The translations under genes and the position numbers were made by a program. A DNA stretch of 64,000 nucleotides, from assembly GCF_037083825.1 (NCBI RefSeq), contig NZ_JBAPLU010000003.1:124001-188000 (forward strand), written 5' to 3'. The notes below the pieces were generated by a model. That model was not told where the DNA came from. It saw nothing but the letters and a program-made list of their open reading frames with translations, and made no database searches. The stretch comes from Klenkia sesuvii. Its GTDB lineage: Bacteria; Actinomycetota; Actinomycetes; Mycobacteriales; Geodermatophilaceae. Below, piece by piece: positions 1 through 8,829 of this stretch; position 1 is the first letter of the stretch; every line of letters starts with the position of its first letter.

Positions 1-450
1 GGCGGCCTCCAGGGTGCCGCCGGTGGCCAGGACGTCGTCGACGAGCAGCACCCGCTGACCGGGGCGGACCGAGTCGGTGTGCAGCTCGAGCACGGCGGTG
101 CCGTACTCCAGCGCGTACTCGGCGGCGACGGTCGCCCGCGGCAGCTTGCCGGCCTTGCGGACCGGCACCACCCCGGTGCCGGCGACCAGGGCCACCGCGG
201 CGGCGAGCAGGAAGCCGCGGGCCTCCACCCCGACCACGACGTCGAAACCGGGGTCGTCCGGCCCGGTGCGCAGGGCCCCGACCCGGGGGTCCTCCAGCAC
301 CGACCCGGCGAGGGCCTCGACGACGCGGCGGAACACCCCCGCGTCGGCGAAGACCGGGGTGAGGTCGCGGAAGACGACCCCGGGCTCGGGGAAGTCGGGG
401 ATGTCGACCGCGACGGCCGCCACCAGCTCGTCGAGCGGGGGCTCGCTCAC
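1..450 (-). CDS. apt: Adenine phosphoribosyltransferase (3' end cut by window edge)
   Basis: Purine salvage enzyme that converts adenine and PRPP to AMP in the cytoplasm. The visible 150 codons start at GTG 450 (VSEPPLDELVAAVAVDIPDF) and carry the type I PRTase PRPP loop near the end (VLLVDDVLATGGT) plus the family's EARGF motif about 80 residues in. The C-terminus lies beyond base 1. The start overlaps the secF stop by 4 nt (GTGA), so translation is probably coupled to secF. The order secD-secF-apt is the standard actinobacterial one, with relA expected next outside the window. Confidence 0.95.
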   Translation of the reverse strand, partial: MSEPPLDELVAAVAVDIPDFPEPGVVFRDLTPVFADAGVFRRVVEALAGSVLEDPRVGALRTGPDDPGFDVVVGVEARGFLLAAAVALVAGTGVVPVRKAGKLPRATVAAEYALEYGTAVLELHTDSVRPGQRVLLVDDVLATGGTLEAA

Positions 451-1820
451 CGCCGCTTGCCGCCGCGTGGGCGGGTCGGCCGGGCCCCGGGCCGGGGCGG
501 GGTCACCGTGCGGGTCACGGTGGCCGGGGACTCGACCTGCTCGACGGCCTCGGGGCGCTCGGGGAGGTCCTCCCGGTCCAGCACCGCCGTCCGGGTCGGC
601 CGGGTGCGGCGGGCACTGGCCACGGTGCCGGGGGCGGTCGCGGTGCCGGCCGAGCGGGCGTCGGCGGCGCGACGGGCCAGCACCCGCGTGCGCAGGGCCT
701 GCACCCCGGGCTCGCGGGCCTTGAGGTCGGCCAGCACGGGCGTGGCCAGGAAGATCGAGCTGTAGGTGCCGGCCGCCAGGCCGACGGTGAGCACCAGGGC
801 GAGGTCCTGGAGGGTGCCGACGCCGAGCAGCCCCACGCCGACCACGAGCAGCCCGAGCACCGGCAGCAGGGCGATCACCGAGGTGTTGATCGAGCGCATG
901 AGCGTCTGGTTGACCGCGAGGTTGGCCGCCTCGCCCCAGGTCATGCGGGCGCCCTTCTCCAGGTCCTTGACGTTCTCGTCGACCTTGTCGAAGACCACGA
1001 CGGTGTCGTAGAGGCTGAAGCCGAGGATGGTCAGGAACCCGATCACCGTGGACGGCGTGACCTCGAAGCCGACCAGGGAGTAGACGCCCGCGGTCAGCAC
1101 GATGTCGTGGGCGAGCGCGGCGATCGCCGCGACCGCCATCTTGGGCTGGAACCGGATGGCCAGGAAGAGCACGACCGCGGCCAGGAACACCACGAGGGCG
1201 ATCAGGGCCTGGTCGGTGATGTCCTGGCCCCAGTCGGCGCTGACCGACTCGGGGCTGACCCGGGAGTCGTCGACCCCGGCGGCGTCGGCCACCGCGGAGA
1301 CCACGGCGGCCTCGCCGGCGTTGTCCAGGGCCCCGGTGCGCAGCAGGACCGTGTTGCCCCCCACCACCTGGGCGGTGGCGACCTGCGCCCCGGCCTCCTC
1401 GGCGGCCTCTCGGATCTGGGACAGCTCGGCCGTGGTGCCCGGGACCCGGAAGCTGTTGCCGCCGGCGAAGTCGATGCCGAAGTTGAAGCCGCGGAACACC
1501 ATCGACGCGATGCAGACCAGCACCACGACGGCGGTGACCTTGTACCAGAAGCGGCTGCGCCCGACGACGTCCAGCCCGGCTTCGCCGTTGTAGAGCCGGT
1601 GCGCCAGCGACGCCTTCCTCGCCGGCGGCGGAGTCCCCTCGCCCTCGGCGGGCAGGCCGGCGTCGGCGAGCGCCTCGTCGTCGGCGTCGCGGGCCGCCTC
1701 GGCCCGCACGTCGGCGTCGTCGGTGGTGGCGTCGGCGGCGTCGGCGGCGGCGTCGGCGGTGGGTTCCGGGTCGGGCACGTCGGCCTCGGGCCGGTCGCCG
1801 TCGCGGGGGGTCCCGGTCAT
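447..1820 (-). CDS. secF: Protein translocase subunit SecF
   Basis: Membrane component of the SecDF complex that helps pull preproteins across the membrane using the proton gradient. 457 aa from ATG 1820. An acidic, Ala-rich cytoplasmic N-terminal extension of about 65 residues (many D, A and E) precedes the first membrane segment. The family signature with FGIDFAGGNSF follows, then a periplasmic loop and a C-terminal block of five hydrophobic segments including FSLYDTVVVFDKVDENV. A basic Arg/Pro-rich C-terminal tail follows. The start overlaps the secD stop by 4 nt (ATGA). The acidic N-terminus is longer than in E. coli SecF but ordinary for actinobacteria. Confidence 0.95.
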   Translation of the reverse strand: MTGTPRDGDRPEADVPDPEPTADAAADAADATTDDADVRAEAARDADDEALADAGLPAEGEGTPPPARKASLAHRLYNGEAGLDVVGRSRFWYKVTAVVVLVCIASMVFRGFNFGIDFAGGNSFRVPGTTAELSQIREAAEEAGAQVATAQVVGGNTVLLRTGALDNAGEAAVVSAVADAAGVDDSRVSPESVSADWGQDITDQALIALVVFLAAVVLFLAIRFQPKMAVAAIAALAHDIVLTAGVYSLVGFEVTPSTVIGFLTILGFSLYDTVVVFDKVDENVKDLEKGARMTWGEAANLAVNQTLMRSINTSVIALLPVLGLLVVGVGLLGVGTLQDLALVLTVGLAAGTYSSIFLATPVLADLKAREPGVQALRTRVLARRAADARSAGTATAPGTVASARRTRPTRTAVLDREDLPERPEAVEQVESPATVTRTVTPPRPGARPTRPRGGKRR

Positions 1821-3502
1821 CGGTCGCTCCTGTCGCTGCTGGCGGTGCTGCCGACGCCGGCGACGGCCGGGCGGCGCTGGCCCGGCCGGGCACCGGGCCG
1901 GGGTGCCGTGCTGGCCCGGCGGGTGACGTCCACCGCGCCCAGACCCGAGAAGCGGCTGGACCCGAAGGCCTTGAACCGGCTCAGCACCGACATGAGCGGG
2001 TGGGTGAAGAGGAAGACGACGACCAGGTCGAGCACGGTGGACAGGCCCAGCGTGAACGCGAAGCCCTTCACGTCGCCGATCGCCAGCACGTAGAGGATGG
2101 CCGCGGCCAGGAAGCTGACCGCGTCGGCGGACAGGATCGTCCGGCGGGCGCGCACCCACGCCCGCGGGACGGCGCTGCGCAGCGTGCGGCCCTCGCGCAC
2201 CTCGTCCTTGAGCCGTTCGAAGAAGACGACGAACGAGTCGGCCGTGATGCCGATGCTGACGATGAACCCGGCGATGCCGGCCAGGCTGAGCGTGAAGCCG
2301 ATCTCGCGGCCCAGCAGCACGAGGCTGGCGTACACGACCACCGCGGAGAGCACGAGGCTGGCGATCATGACCAGGCCCAGGGCGCGGTAGTAGAGCAGCG
2401 CGTACAGGAACACCAGGGCGATGCCGATCGCCCCGGCGACGAGGCCGGCCCGGAGCTGCTCGGCACCCAGCTCGGTGGTGATGGTCTGGGCGGTCGCCTG
2501 GCTGAAGGTCAGCGGCAGGGCGCCGTACTCCAGCTGGTTGGCCAGCGTGTCGGCCTCGACCTGGGTGAAGTTGCCGGTGATCTGCGTGCTGCCGCCGGTG
2601 ATCGCGCTCTGCACGGTGGGGGCCGAGACCACCCGGCCGTCGAGGACGATGGCCACCGCGCCGCCGGAGGCGGCCGCCTGGGCGGTGTAGGCGGCCCAGG
2701 TGGAGGCCGCGCCGGAGTTGAAGTCCACCGAGACGATCCACTCGCCGGTCTGCGGCAGGGTGCCCGCGCTGGCCGAGGTGACGTCGGTGCCCTCGATGAC
2801 GGTCGGACCCAGCAGGTACTTGGCGGTGCCGTCCTCGGAGCAGGCGGCCAGGTAGGAGTCGGGCAGGTCGACCTGGCCGACGCCCTCGCCGTCGGTGGCG
2901 CAGGTGAGCGTGGCGTACTCGGCCGCGGCCTCCTCCTGGGACACCGGGGTCGCCTCGGCGACGTCGCCGCCGGACGTCGGGGCCGCGCTGGTGGTGGGCG
3001 CCGCGTCCGTGGTGGGCGCCGCGTCCGTGGTGGGCGAGGCCGGGTCGGTCGTCGCGGGGTCGGTCGTCGCGGGGTCGGTCGAGGTGCCGTCGGTGGGGGT
3101 GGCCGACGGGTCGGTGGCGGCGGTGGCCGCCTCCGGCCCCTGCAGCACCGGGCGGAACCGCAGCTGGGCGGTCTGGCCCAGCTCGCGGGCCTGGTCGCCG
3201 TCGGCGCCGGGGACGGAGATGACGATGTTCGAGTCGCCCTCGGTGACGACCTGGGCCTCGGCCACGCCGAGGCCGTTGACCCGCTGCTCGATGATCTGCC
3301 GCGCCAGCTCCAGGTCCTCACGGCTGGGGGTGCCGCCACCGGGCACCTGCGCGGTGAGGGTCACCGTGGTGCCGCCGCGCAGGTCCAGCCCCAGCTGCGG
3401 GGTGCGCTGCGAACCGGTGAGGAAGACCAGGCCGTAGAGCAGGGCCACGACCAGGACGAAGGCGCCGAAGTAGCGCGACGCCGGGAGCTGGCGCGATGCC
3501 AT
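1817..3502 (-). CDS. secD: Protein translocase subunit SecD
   Basis: Membrane partner of SecF in protein export. 561 aa from ATG 3502 (MASRQLPASRYFGAF). TM1 is followed by the signature LGLDLRGGTTVTL, a large periplasmic P1 domain and the C-terminal five-helix membrane domain (GIAGFIVSIGITADSFVVFFERLKDE). P1 is interrupted at about residues 135-200 by a Thr/Ala/Pro/Asp-rich low-complexity stretch encoded by short tandem DNA repeats. It lies 1 nt downstream of yajC (stop at 3504). The C-terminal tail is Arg/Pro-rich. Confidence 0.96.
   Translation of the reverse strand: MASRQLPASRYFGAFVLVVALLYGLVFLTGSQRTPQLGLDLRGGTTVTLTAQVPGGGTPSREDLELARQIIEQRVNGLGVAEAQVVTEGDSNIVISVPGADGDQARELGQTAQLRFRPVLQGPEAATAATDPSATPTDGTSTDPATTDPATTDPASPTTDAAPTTDAAPTTSAAPTSGGDVAEATPVSQEEAAAEYATLTCATDGEGVGQVDLPDSYLAACSEDGTAKYLLGPTVIEGTDVTSASAGTLPQTGEWIVSVDFNSGAASTWAAYTAQAAASGGAVAIVLDGRVVSAPTVQSAITGGSTQITGNFTQVEADTLANQLEYGALPLTFSQATAQTITTELGAEQLRAGLVAGAIGIALVFLYALLYYRALGLVMIASLVLSAVVVYASLVLLGREIGFTLSLAGIAGFIVSIGITADSFVVFFERLKDEVREGRTLRSAVPRAWVRARRTILSADAVSFLAAAILYVLAIGDVKGFAFTLGLSTVLDLVVVFLFTHPLMSVLSRFKAFGSSRFSGLGAVDVTRRASTAPRPGARPGQRRPAVAGVGSTASSDRSDR
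2991..3086 (-). repeat. Tandem repeats inside secD (periplasmic linker)
   Basis: Two exact 18-bp units (2991-3008, 3009-3026) with a degenerate third, then two exact 15-bp units (3042-3056, 3057-3071) with a degenerate third. All keep frame and encode TTDAAP and TDPAT type repeats in the SecD P1 insertion. Unit lengths divisible by three imply that copy number can change without breaking the gene. Confidence 0.85.
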
Positions 3503-3503
3503 G

Positions 3504-3860
3504 TCAGTTCCTGCGGTCGGTCGGGTCGTCGTCGACGCCGCCGGGGCGCTCGTCGGTCGGCGGCACGACCTCACCGGCCTGCGCGTCGAGGACGGCGCCG
3601 TCGGGCTTGCGGATCTCCATCACCGCGGGCCGGGCGAAGGTGGCGACGACGCCCGGGGCGATCTCGATGTCGACCGTGCCGTCGCGGAGGGCCGCGACGG
3701 TGCCGTGCAGGCCGCTGGTCAGCATCACCGGGGAGCCCACGGTCAGCGACTCCTGCAGGGCCTGGGCGTTGGCGGCCATCTTCTTGCGCTGCCGGGCGGG
3801 CAGCACGATGAGGAGCGCGAAGGCCAGCACCAGCAGGATGAGCGGGAAGAACTGCTCCAC
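3504..3860 (-). CDS. yajC: Preprotein translocase accessory subunit YajC
   Basis: Small single-pass membrane protein associated with SecDF. 118 aa from GTG 3860 (VEQFFPLILLVLAFALLIVL), one membrane helix at residues 4-22, the family's Q/R-rich junction LPARQRKKM, then the soluble domain with VGSPVMLTSGLHGTVAAL. GGAGAGG lies about 10 nt before the GTG, which decides the start. It heads the yajC-secD-secF-apt operon; 149 nt separate it from ruvB, with no clear hairpin in that gap. Confidence 0.93.
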   Translation of the reverse strand: MEQFFPLILLVLAFALLIVLPARQRKKMAANAQALQESLTVGSPVMLTSGLHGTVAALRDGTVDIEIAPGVVATFARPAVMEIRKPDGAVLDAQAGEVVPPTDERPGGVDDDPTDRRN

Positions 3861-4009
3861 GGTTGTCGTGCCTCTCCACCGCGCGGTTCGGCGCGGTTGT
3901 GCGGCCGCCGCTGAGCGGTCGCGTCGGGGACGTCGGCTGCGGTGCGCCCGCGGGCGCGACCGGCGCAGGGCGCGCGCCACCAGGGGTGGGCGCACCAGCG
4001 CGGAGGAGT

Positions 4010-5083
4010 CTAGGCGTCGAACAGGGTGGGCGGTGCAGGCTGGTCGCCGGGCGCGCCCGGCGGGGTGCCACCGCGCAGCCACACGCCCTCGGGCACGTGC
4101 AGCCCGAGGTGGGTCCAGGCGGCCTCGGTGGCCACCCGTCCGCGCGGGGTGCGGGCCAGCAGCCCGGCCCGCACGAGGAAGGGTTCGCACACCTCCTCGA
4201 CGGTGTGCGGCTCCTCCCCCACCGCGACCGCGAGGGTGGCCACGCCGACCGGGCCGCCGTTGAACTTGGCGACCAGGGCGTGCAGCACTTCCCGGTCGAG
4301 CCGGTCCAGGCCGAGCTCGTCGACGTCGTAGAGCGCCAGGGCGGCCCGGGCCACCGGTTCGGTGATGCGCCCGTCGGCGCGCACCTCGGCGTAGTCGCGC
4401 ACCCGGCGCAGCAGTCGGTTGGCAATGCGCGGGGTCCCGCGCGAACGCCCGGCGATCTCGGCCGACCCGTCGGCGTCGATGGCCACACCCAGCAGGTCGG
4501 CGCTGCGCCGCAGCACCGACTGCAGGTCCTCGGTGGAGTAGAACTCCATCTGCCCCACGAACCCGAACCGGTCGCGCAGCGGGCCGGTCAGCAGCCCGGC
4601 GCGGGTGGTGGCCCCGACCAGGGTGAAGGGTGAGATCTCCAGCGGGATGGCGGTGGCCCCGGGCCCCTTGCCGACGACGACGTCGACCCGGAAGTCCTCC
4701 ATCGCCATGTACAGCAGTTCCTCGGCGGGGCGGGCGATGCGGTGGATCTCGTCGATGAAGAGGACGTCGCCCTCGGCCAGGTTCGACAGCATCGCCGCCA
4801 GGTCCCCCGACCGCTCGATCGCCGGACCCGAGGTGATCTTCACCGACGTGCCCAGCTCGGCGCCGATGATGAGCGCCAGCGACGTCTTGCCCAACCCGGG
4901 CGGGCCCGAGAGGAGCACGTGGTCCGGCGGCCGGCCGCGGCGCTTGGCGCCCTCCAGCACGAGGTCGAGCTGCCGGGCCACCTTGGGCTGACCGACGAAC
5001 TCGGCCAGCGAGTGCGGGCGCAGCGCCGACTCGACGACCCGTTCCTCGTCCCCGGCCCAGGGTGAGGCGTCGGACTCGGTCAC
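4010..5083 (-). CDS. ruvB: Holliday junction branch migration ATPase RuvB
   Basis: AAA+ motor that drives branch migration with RuvA. 357 aa. Walker A GPPGLGKT near residue 65, Walker B DEIHR, sensor GATTRAGLL, arginine finger in LRDRFGFVGQMEFY, and the C-terminal winged helix (GTPRIANRLLRRVRDYAEV onward). ATG 5083 overlaps the ruvA stop by 4 nt. Third gene of the ruvCAB operon and so expected to be under the LexA site before ruvC. Confidence 0.97.
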   Translation of the reverse strand: MTESDASPWAGDEERVVESALRPHSLAEFVGQPKVARQLDLVLEGAKRRGRPPDHVLLSGPPGLGKTSLALIIGAELGTSVKITSGPAIERSGDLAAMLSNLAEGDVLFIDEIHRIARPAEELLYMAMEDFRVDVVVGKGPGATAIPLEISPFTLVGATTRAGLLTGPLRDRFGFVGQMEFYSTEDLQSVLRRSADLLGVAIDADGSAEIAGRSRGTPRIANRLLRRVRDYAEVRADGRITEPVARAALALYDVDELGLDRLDREVLHALVAKFNGGPVGVATLAVAVGEEPHTVEEVCEPFLVRAGLLARTPRGRVATEAAWTHLGLHVPEGVWLRGGTPPGAPGDQPAPPTLFDA

Positions 5084-5730
5084 GAGCGGCCCAGCAGCCG
5101 CAGGGCCTGGCGCAGCAGGACGGCGACGTCGACGCCGCCGGTGGCGCTGATCTGCTCATCGACCACGGGGGCGAGCTTGTCCAGGGCGCCCTCGGCCTCG
5201 CGCACGGTCCAGCCCAGGCCCACCAGTGCCGTGGTCAGCTGGTCGCGCCAGGGCGCGACCGGGGCGACGGCGGCCGACCCGGTGGCCCCGGCCGCGGCGG
5301 CGACCGCGTCGAGGGTGACGTCGCCGGTGGGGGCGCCGATGCGGTCGCGCAGCTCGAGCACCAGCCGCTCGGCGCCCTTCTTGCCGATGCCGGGGACCTG
5401 CATGAGCGCCTTGAGGTCACCGGTGGCGACCGCCCGCCGGACGTCGCGGGGCGGGTGGATGGCCAGCACCGCCTGGGCCAGCCGGGGGCCGACCCCGTTG
5501 GCGGTCTGCAGCAGCTCGAACAGCTGGCGCTCGTCGTCGTCGGCGAACCCGTAGAGGGTCAGGGAGTCCTCGCGCACGACGAGGCTGGTGGCCAGGCGGG
5601 CGCTCTCGCCCACCTGCAGCCGGGCGATCGTGCCCGGTGTGCACTGCACGGCCAGGCCGATGCCGCCGACCTCGACGACGGCGCCGTCGGGACCCACCGC
5701 GGCGACCCGACCCGCGACGCTGGCGATCAC
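5080..5730 (-). CDS. ruvA: Holliday junction DNA-binding protein RuvA
   Basis: Tetrameric Holliday-junction binder that loads RuvB. 216 aa from GTG 5730 (VIASVAGRVAAVGPDG). OB-fold domain I (residues 1-65), tandem helix-hairpin-helix domain II (TANGVGPRLAQAVLAI and MQVPGIGKKGAERLVLEL), Ala/Gly linker, then domain III (ALVGLGWTVREAEGAL) that contacts RuvB. Both ends overlap neighbours by 4 nt, so ruvC-ruvA-ruvB is tightly coupled. Confidence 0.97.
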   Translation of the reverse strand: MIASVAGRVAAVGPDGAVVEVGGIGLAVQCTPGTIARLQVGESARLATSLVVREDSLTLYGFADDDERQLFELLQTANGVGPRLAQAVLAIHPPRDVRRAVATGDLKALMQVPGIGKKGAERLVLELRDRIGAPTGDVTLDAVAAAAGATGSAAVAPVAPWRDQLTTALVGLGWTVREAEGALDKLAPVVDEQISATGGVDVAVLLRQALRLLGRS

Positions 5731-6323
5731 CGCCCGCTCCCGATGCCCTGCCACCGGCCCGGACGCACGGCCGACCGGGTGGCCACCGACAACGGCGCGG
5801 CGCCGACCCCTGCCCCGGCGGCGAGCGCGGCGACCCGCAGCCGGTCCTGGGTAGGACCGCGCCAGACGTGGCAGACCGCCAGGGCCAGCGCGTCGGCGGC
5901 GTCGGCGGGCTTGGGCGGCGTGGCGAGGCCCAGCACCCGGGTGACCATCAGCGTGACCTGCTCCTTGTCGGCCCGGCCGCTGCCGGAGATGGCGGCCTTG
6001 ACCTCGCTCGGGGTGTGCCAGTGCACGGCCAGGCCGGCCTGCGCCCCGGCGAGGGCCGCCACGCCGGCGGCCTGCGCGGTGCCGGTCGCCGTCCCCTTGT
6101 TGTTCTGCTGGAAGACGCGCTCGACGGCGACGACGTCGGGCCGGTGCTCGCGCAGCAGCGCGGTGACCGCGGTGTGCAGCTCGAGCAGCCGCAGCTCCAG
6201 GGCGAGCGTGTGGTCGCTGCGCACCACCCCCACCCCCACCGCCGTGGGCCGGGCGCCGGGACGGCCGTCGACCACGCCCCACCCGCACCGGGTCAACCCC
6301 GGGTCGATCCCCAGCACGCGCAC
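5727..6323 (-). CDS. ruvC: Crossover junction endodeoxyribonuclease RuvC
   Basis: Holliday-junction resolvase. 198 aa from ATG 6323 (MRVLGIDPGLTRCGWGVVDG). Acidic active-site residues fall in GIDPG (Asp7), VAVERVF (Glu) and PADAADALALAVCH (two Asp). The last 40 residues are an Ala/Gly-rich tail. First gene of ruvCAB. A LexA-type palindrome at 6342-6355 and a -10 hexamer at 6358-6363 lie just upstream, so damage induction is expected. Confidence 0.97.
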   Translation of the reverse strand: MRVLGIDPGLTRCGWGVVDGRPGARPTAVGVGVVRSDHTLALELRLLELHTAVTALLREHRPDVVAVERVFQQNNKGTATGTAQAAGVAALAGAQAGLAVHWHTPSEVKAAISGSGRADKEQVTLMVTRVLGLATPPKPADAADALALAVCHVWRGPTQDRLRVAALAAGAGVGAAPLSVATRSAVRPGRWQGIGSGR

Positions 6324-6340
6324 CGACTACCCCCCACCGT

Positions 6341-6363
6341 ACGAACAGGCGTTCGAGAGTCTA
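6341..6363 (-). promoter_or_regulatory. LexA (SOS) box and -10 element of ruvCAB
   Basis: The palindrome CGAAC-AGGC-GTTCG (6342-6355) matches the actinobacterial SOS box CGAACnnnnGTTCG. On the minus strand TAGACT (6363-6358), a good -10 hexamer, lies immediately upstream, so LexA would cover the transcription start. The ruvC ATG is 19 nt beyond the box. Mycobacterial ruvCAB is a known LexA target; that this site is used here is inference. Confidence 0.85.
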
Positions 6364-6401
6364 GGCCCCGGAGGGACCGGTCTCCCGGCGGCACGCCGGC
6401 C

Positions 6402-6457
6402 GGCCCCCGTGCGAGGTCCCGCCGCGAGCTTGCGAGCGGTGGGGGGCACGGGGGTCC
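6402..6457 (-). terminator. Repeated hairpin, copy A, at the 3' end of yebC
   Basis: Begins 5 nt after the yebC stop. Arms CCCCCGTGC and GCACGGGGG close a loop that holds a near-palindrome CGCGAGCTTGCG. The same layout (G-rich arm, CCGCCGCGAGC-type core, C-rich arm) recurs at 33049-33105 and 49564-49618, each time directly 3' of a gene and in the same orientation to it. Probably a transcription terminator that also insulates the ruvC promoter. Confidence 0.75.
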
Positions 6458-6462
6458 TTCTG

Positions 6463-7215
<753 letters not shown>

Positions 7216-7246
7216 GCTGTCTCCTCGCTCGCAGGTCGGGGGTCCG

Positions 7247-7864
7247 TCAGGACCGCTCGCGCACCAGATCCACGAAGAACCGGTGCATGCGGGTGTCGCC
7301 GGTGAGCTCCGGGTGGAAGCTGGTGGCGACGACGTCGCCCTGGCGGACCGCGACGATCCTACCGTCGGCCGGTCCACCCGAGACCCGGCCGAGCACCTGC
7401 ACGGTGTCCGCCGCCTCCTCCACCCACGGCGCCCGGATGAACACCGCGTGCACGGGCGGTCCGGTGAGGCCCTCGACCGCGACCTCGGACTCGAAGCTGT
7501 CGACCTGCCGGCCGAAGGCGTTGCGGCGCACCGTGACGTCGAGGCCGCCGATGGTCTGCTGGTCCGGGATGGCATTACCAGCGGCGTCCAGCAGTCGGTC
7601 GGCCAGCAGGATCATCCCCGCGCAGGAGCCGTAGGCCGGCAGCCCGCCGCGGACGGCGGCGCGTAGCGGCTCGAGCAGCCCCCACCGGTCGGCGAGCTTG
7701 GCGATGGTCGTGGACTCCCCGCCCGGCAGGACGAGCCCGTCGACCCCGTCGAGCTCCTCGGGCCGCCGCACGGCGACGGTGCGCGCGCCCTGCTGCTCGA
7801 GCACTGCCCGGTGCTCCCGGACGTCGCCCTGCAGCGCGAGCACCCCGACGAGCGGGGTGCTCAC
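7247..7864 (-). CDS. pdxT: Pyridoxal 5'-phosphate synthase glutaminase subunit PdxT
   Basis: Class I glutaminase that supplies ammonia to PdxS for PLP synthesis. About 205 aa. Motifs: LALQGDVREH at the N-terminus, LPGGESTT, nucleophile Cys in YGSCAGMILLA, and catalytic His/Glu in SFHPELTGD. GTG 7864 overlaps the pdxS stop (GTGA); another GTG at 7867 is possible. Translation is coupled to pdxS, which suits the fixed PdxS:PdxT stoichiometry. Confidence 0.97.
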   Translation of the reverse strand: MSTPLVGVLALQGDVREHRAVLEQQGARTVAVRRPEELDGVDGLVLPGGESTTIAKLADRWGLLEPLRAAVRGGLPAYGSCAGMILLADRLLDAAGNAIPDQQTIGGLDVTVRRNAFGRQVDSFESEVAVEGLTGPPVHAVFIRAPWVEEAADTVQVLGRVSGGPADGRIVAVRQGDVVATSFHPELTGDTRMHRFFVDLVRERS

Positions 7865-8775
7865 CACCCGCGCGAGCTGTACTTCTGGTCGGCCGGCAGC
7901 GTGTCCACGTTGAGGCCGACCATGGCCTCGCCCAGCCCGCGGCTGACCTTGGCGACCACCGCCGGGTCGTCGTGGAAGGTGGTGGCCTGCACGATCGCCG
8001 CGGCGCGCTGGGCCGGGTCGCCGGACTTGAAGATGCCCGAGCCCACGAACACGCCCTCGGCGCCCAGCTGCATCATCATCGCCGCGTCGGCGGGGGTGGC
8101 GATGCCGCCGGCGGTGAACAGCACGACGGGGAGCTTGCCCGTACGAGCGACGAGGGCCACCAACTCATAGGGGGCCTGCAGCTCCTTGGCCGCGACGTAC
8201 AGCTCGGTCTCGTCGAGGGTGCCCAGGGCCCGGATGCCGGCGCGCAGGGCGCGCATGTGCCGGGTGGCCTCGACGACGTTGCCGGTGCCGGCCTCGCCCT
8301 TGGAGCGGATCATCGCCGCGCCCTCGGAGATGCGGCGCAGCGCCTCGCCCAGGTTGGTCGCCCCGCAGACGAAGGGCACGGTGAAGTCGGTCTTGACGAT
8401 GTGGTGGGCCTCGTCGGCGGGGGTGAGCACCTCGGACTCGTCGATGTAGTCCACCCCGAGGGACTGCAGCACCTGTGCCTCGACGAAGTGCCCGATGCGC
8501 GCCTTGGCCATCACCGGGATGGAGACGGCGTCGATGATCCCCTGGATCATGTCCGGGTCGCTCATGCGCGCGATGCCGCCCTGCGCCCGGATGTCGGCGG
8601 GCACCCGCTCGAGGGCCATGACGGCGACGGCGCCGGCGTCCTCGGCGATGCGGGCCTGCGCGGCGTCGACGACGTCCATGATGACGCCGCCCTTGAGCTG
8701 CTCGGCCATGCCGCGCTTCACCCGGTCGGTGCCGGTGCTCGGGGTGGTGGACTCGGCGGCGACGTTCTCGCTCAT
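7861..8775 (-). CDS. pdxS: Pyridoxal 5'-phosphate synthase lyase subunit PdxS
   Basis: Makes PLP from ribose 5-phosphate, glyceraldehyde 3-phosphate and the ammonia from PdxT (DXP-independent route). 304 aa from ATG 8775. TIM-barrel landmarks: GGVIMDVVDAAQARIAEDAG, ALERVPADIRAQGGIARMSD, MAKARIGHFVEAQ, IRSKGEAGTGNV (active-site Lys region) and FTAGGIATPADAAMMMQLGA. An 18-residue Ser/Thr-rich N-terminus precedes the conserved VKRGMAEQLKGG. Own promoter likely (TACGAT at 8816-8821). Confidence 0.98.
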   Translation of the reverse strand: MSENVAAESTTPSTGTDRVKRGMAEQLKGGVIMDVVDAAQARIAEDAGAVAVMALERVPADIRAQGGIARMSDPDMIQGIIDAVSIPVMAKARIGHFVEAQVLQSLGVDYIDESEVLTPADEAHHIVKTDFTVPFVCGATNLGEALRRISEGAAMIRSKGEAGTGNVVEATRHMRALRAGIRALGTLDETELYVAAKELQAPYELVALVARTGKLPVVLFTAGGIATPADAAMMMQLGAEGVFVGSGIFKSGDPAQRAAAIVQATTFHDDPAVVAKVSRGLGEAMVGLNVDTLPADQKYSSRGW

Positions 8776-8815
8776 GGGTGCGGCCTCGCAGTGCGGATCG
8801 GTTGTGGGCGGTCCA

Positions 8816-8821
8816 ATCGTA
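8816..8821 (-). promoter_or_regulatory. Candidate -10 element of pdxST
   Basis: TACGAT on the minus strand, about 40 nt before the pdxS ATG and 8 nt beyond the stop of the upstream LemA-like gene. No convincing -35 hexamer at 17-18 nt. Confidence 0.4.
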
Positions 8822-8829
8822 GAGCGGTG

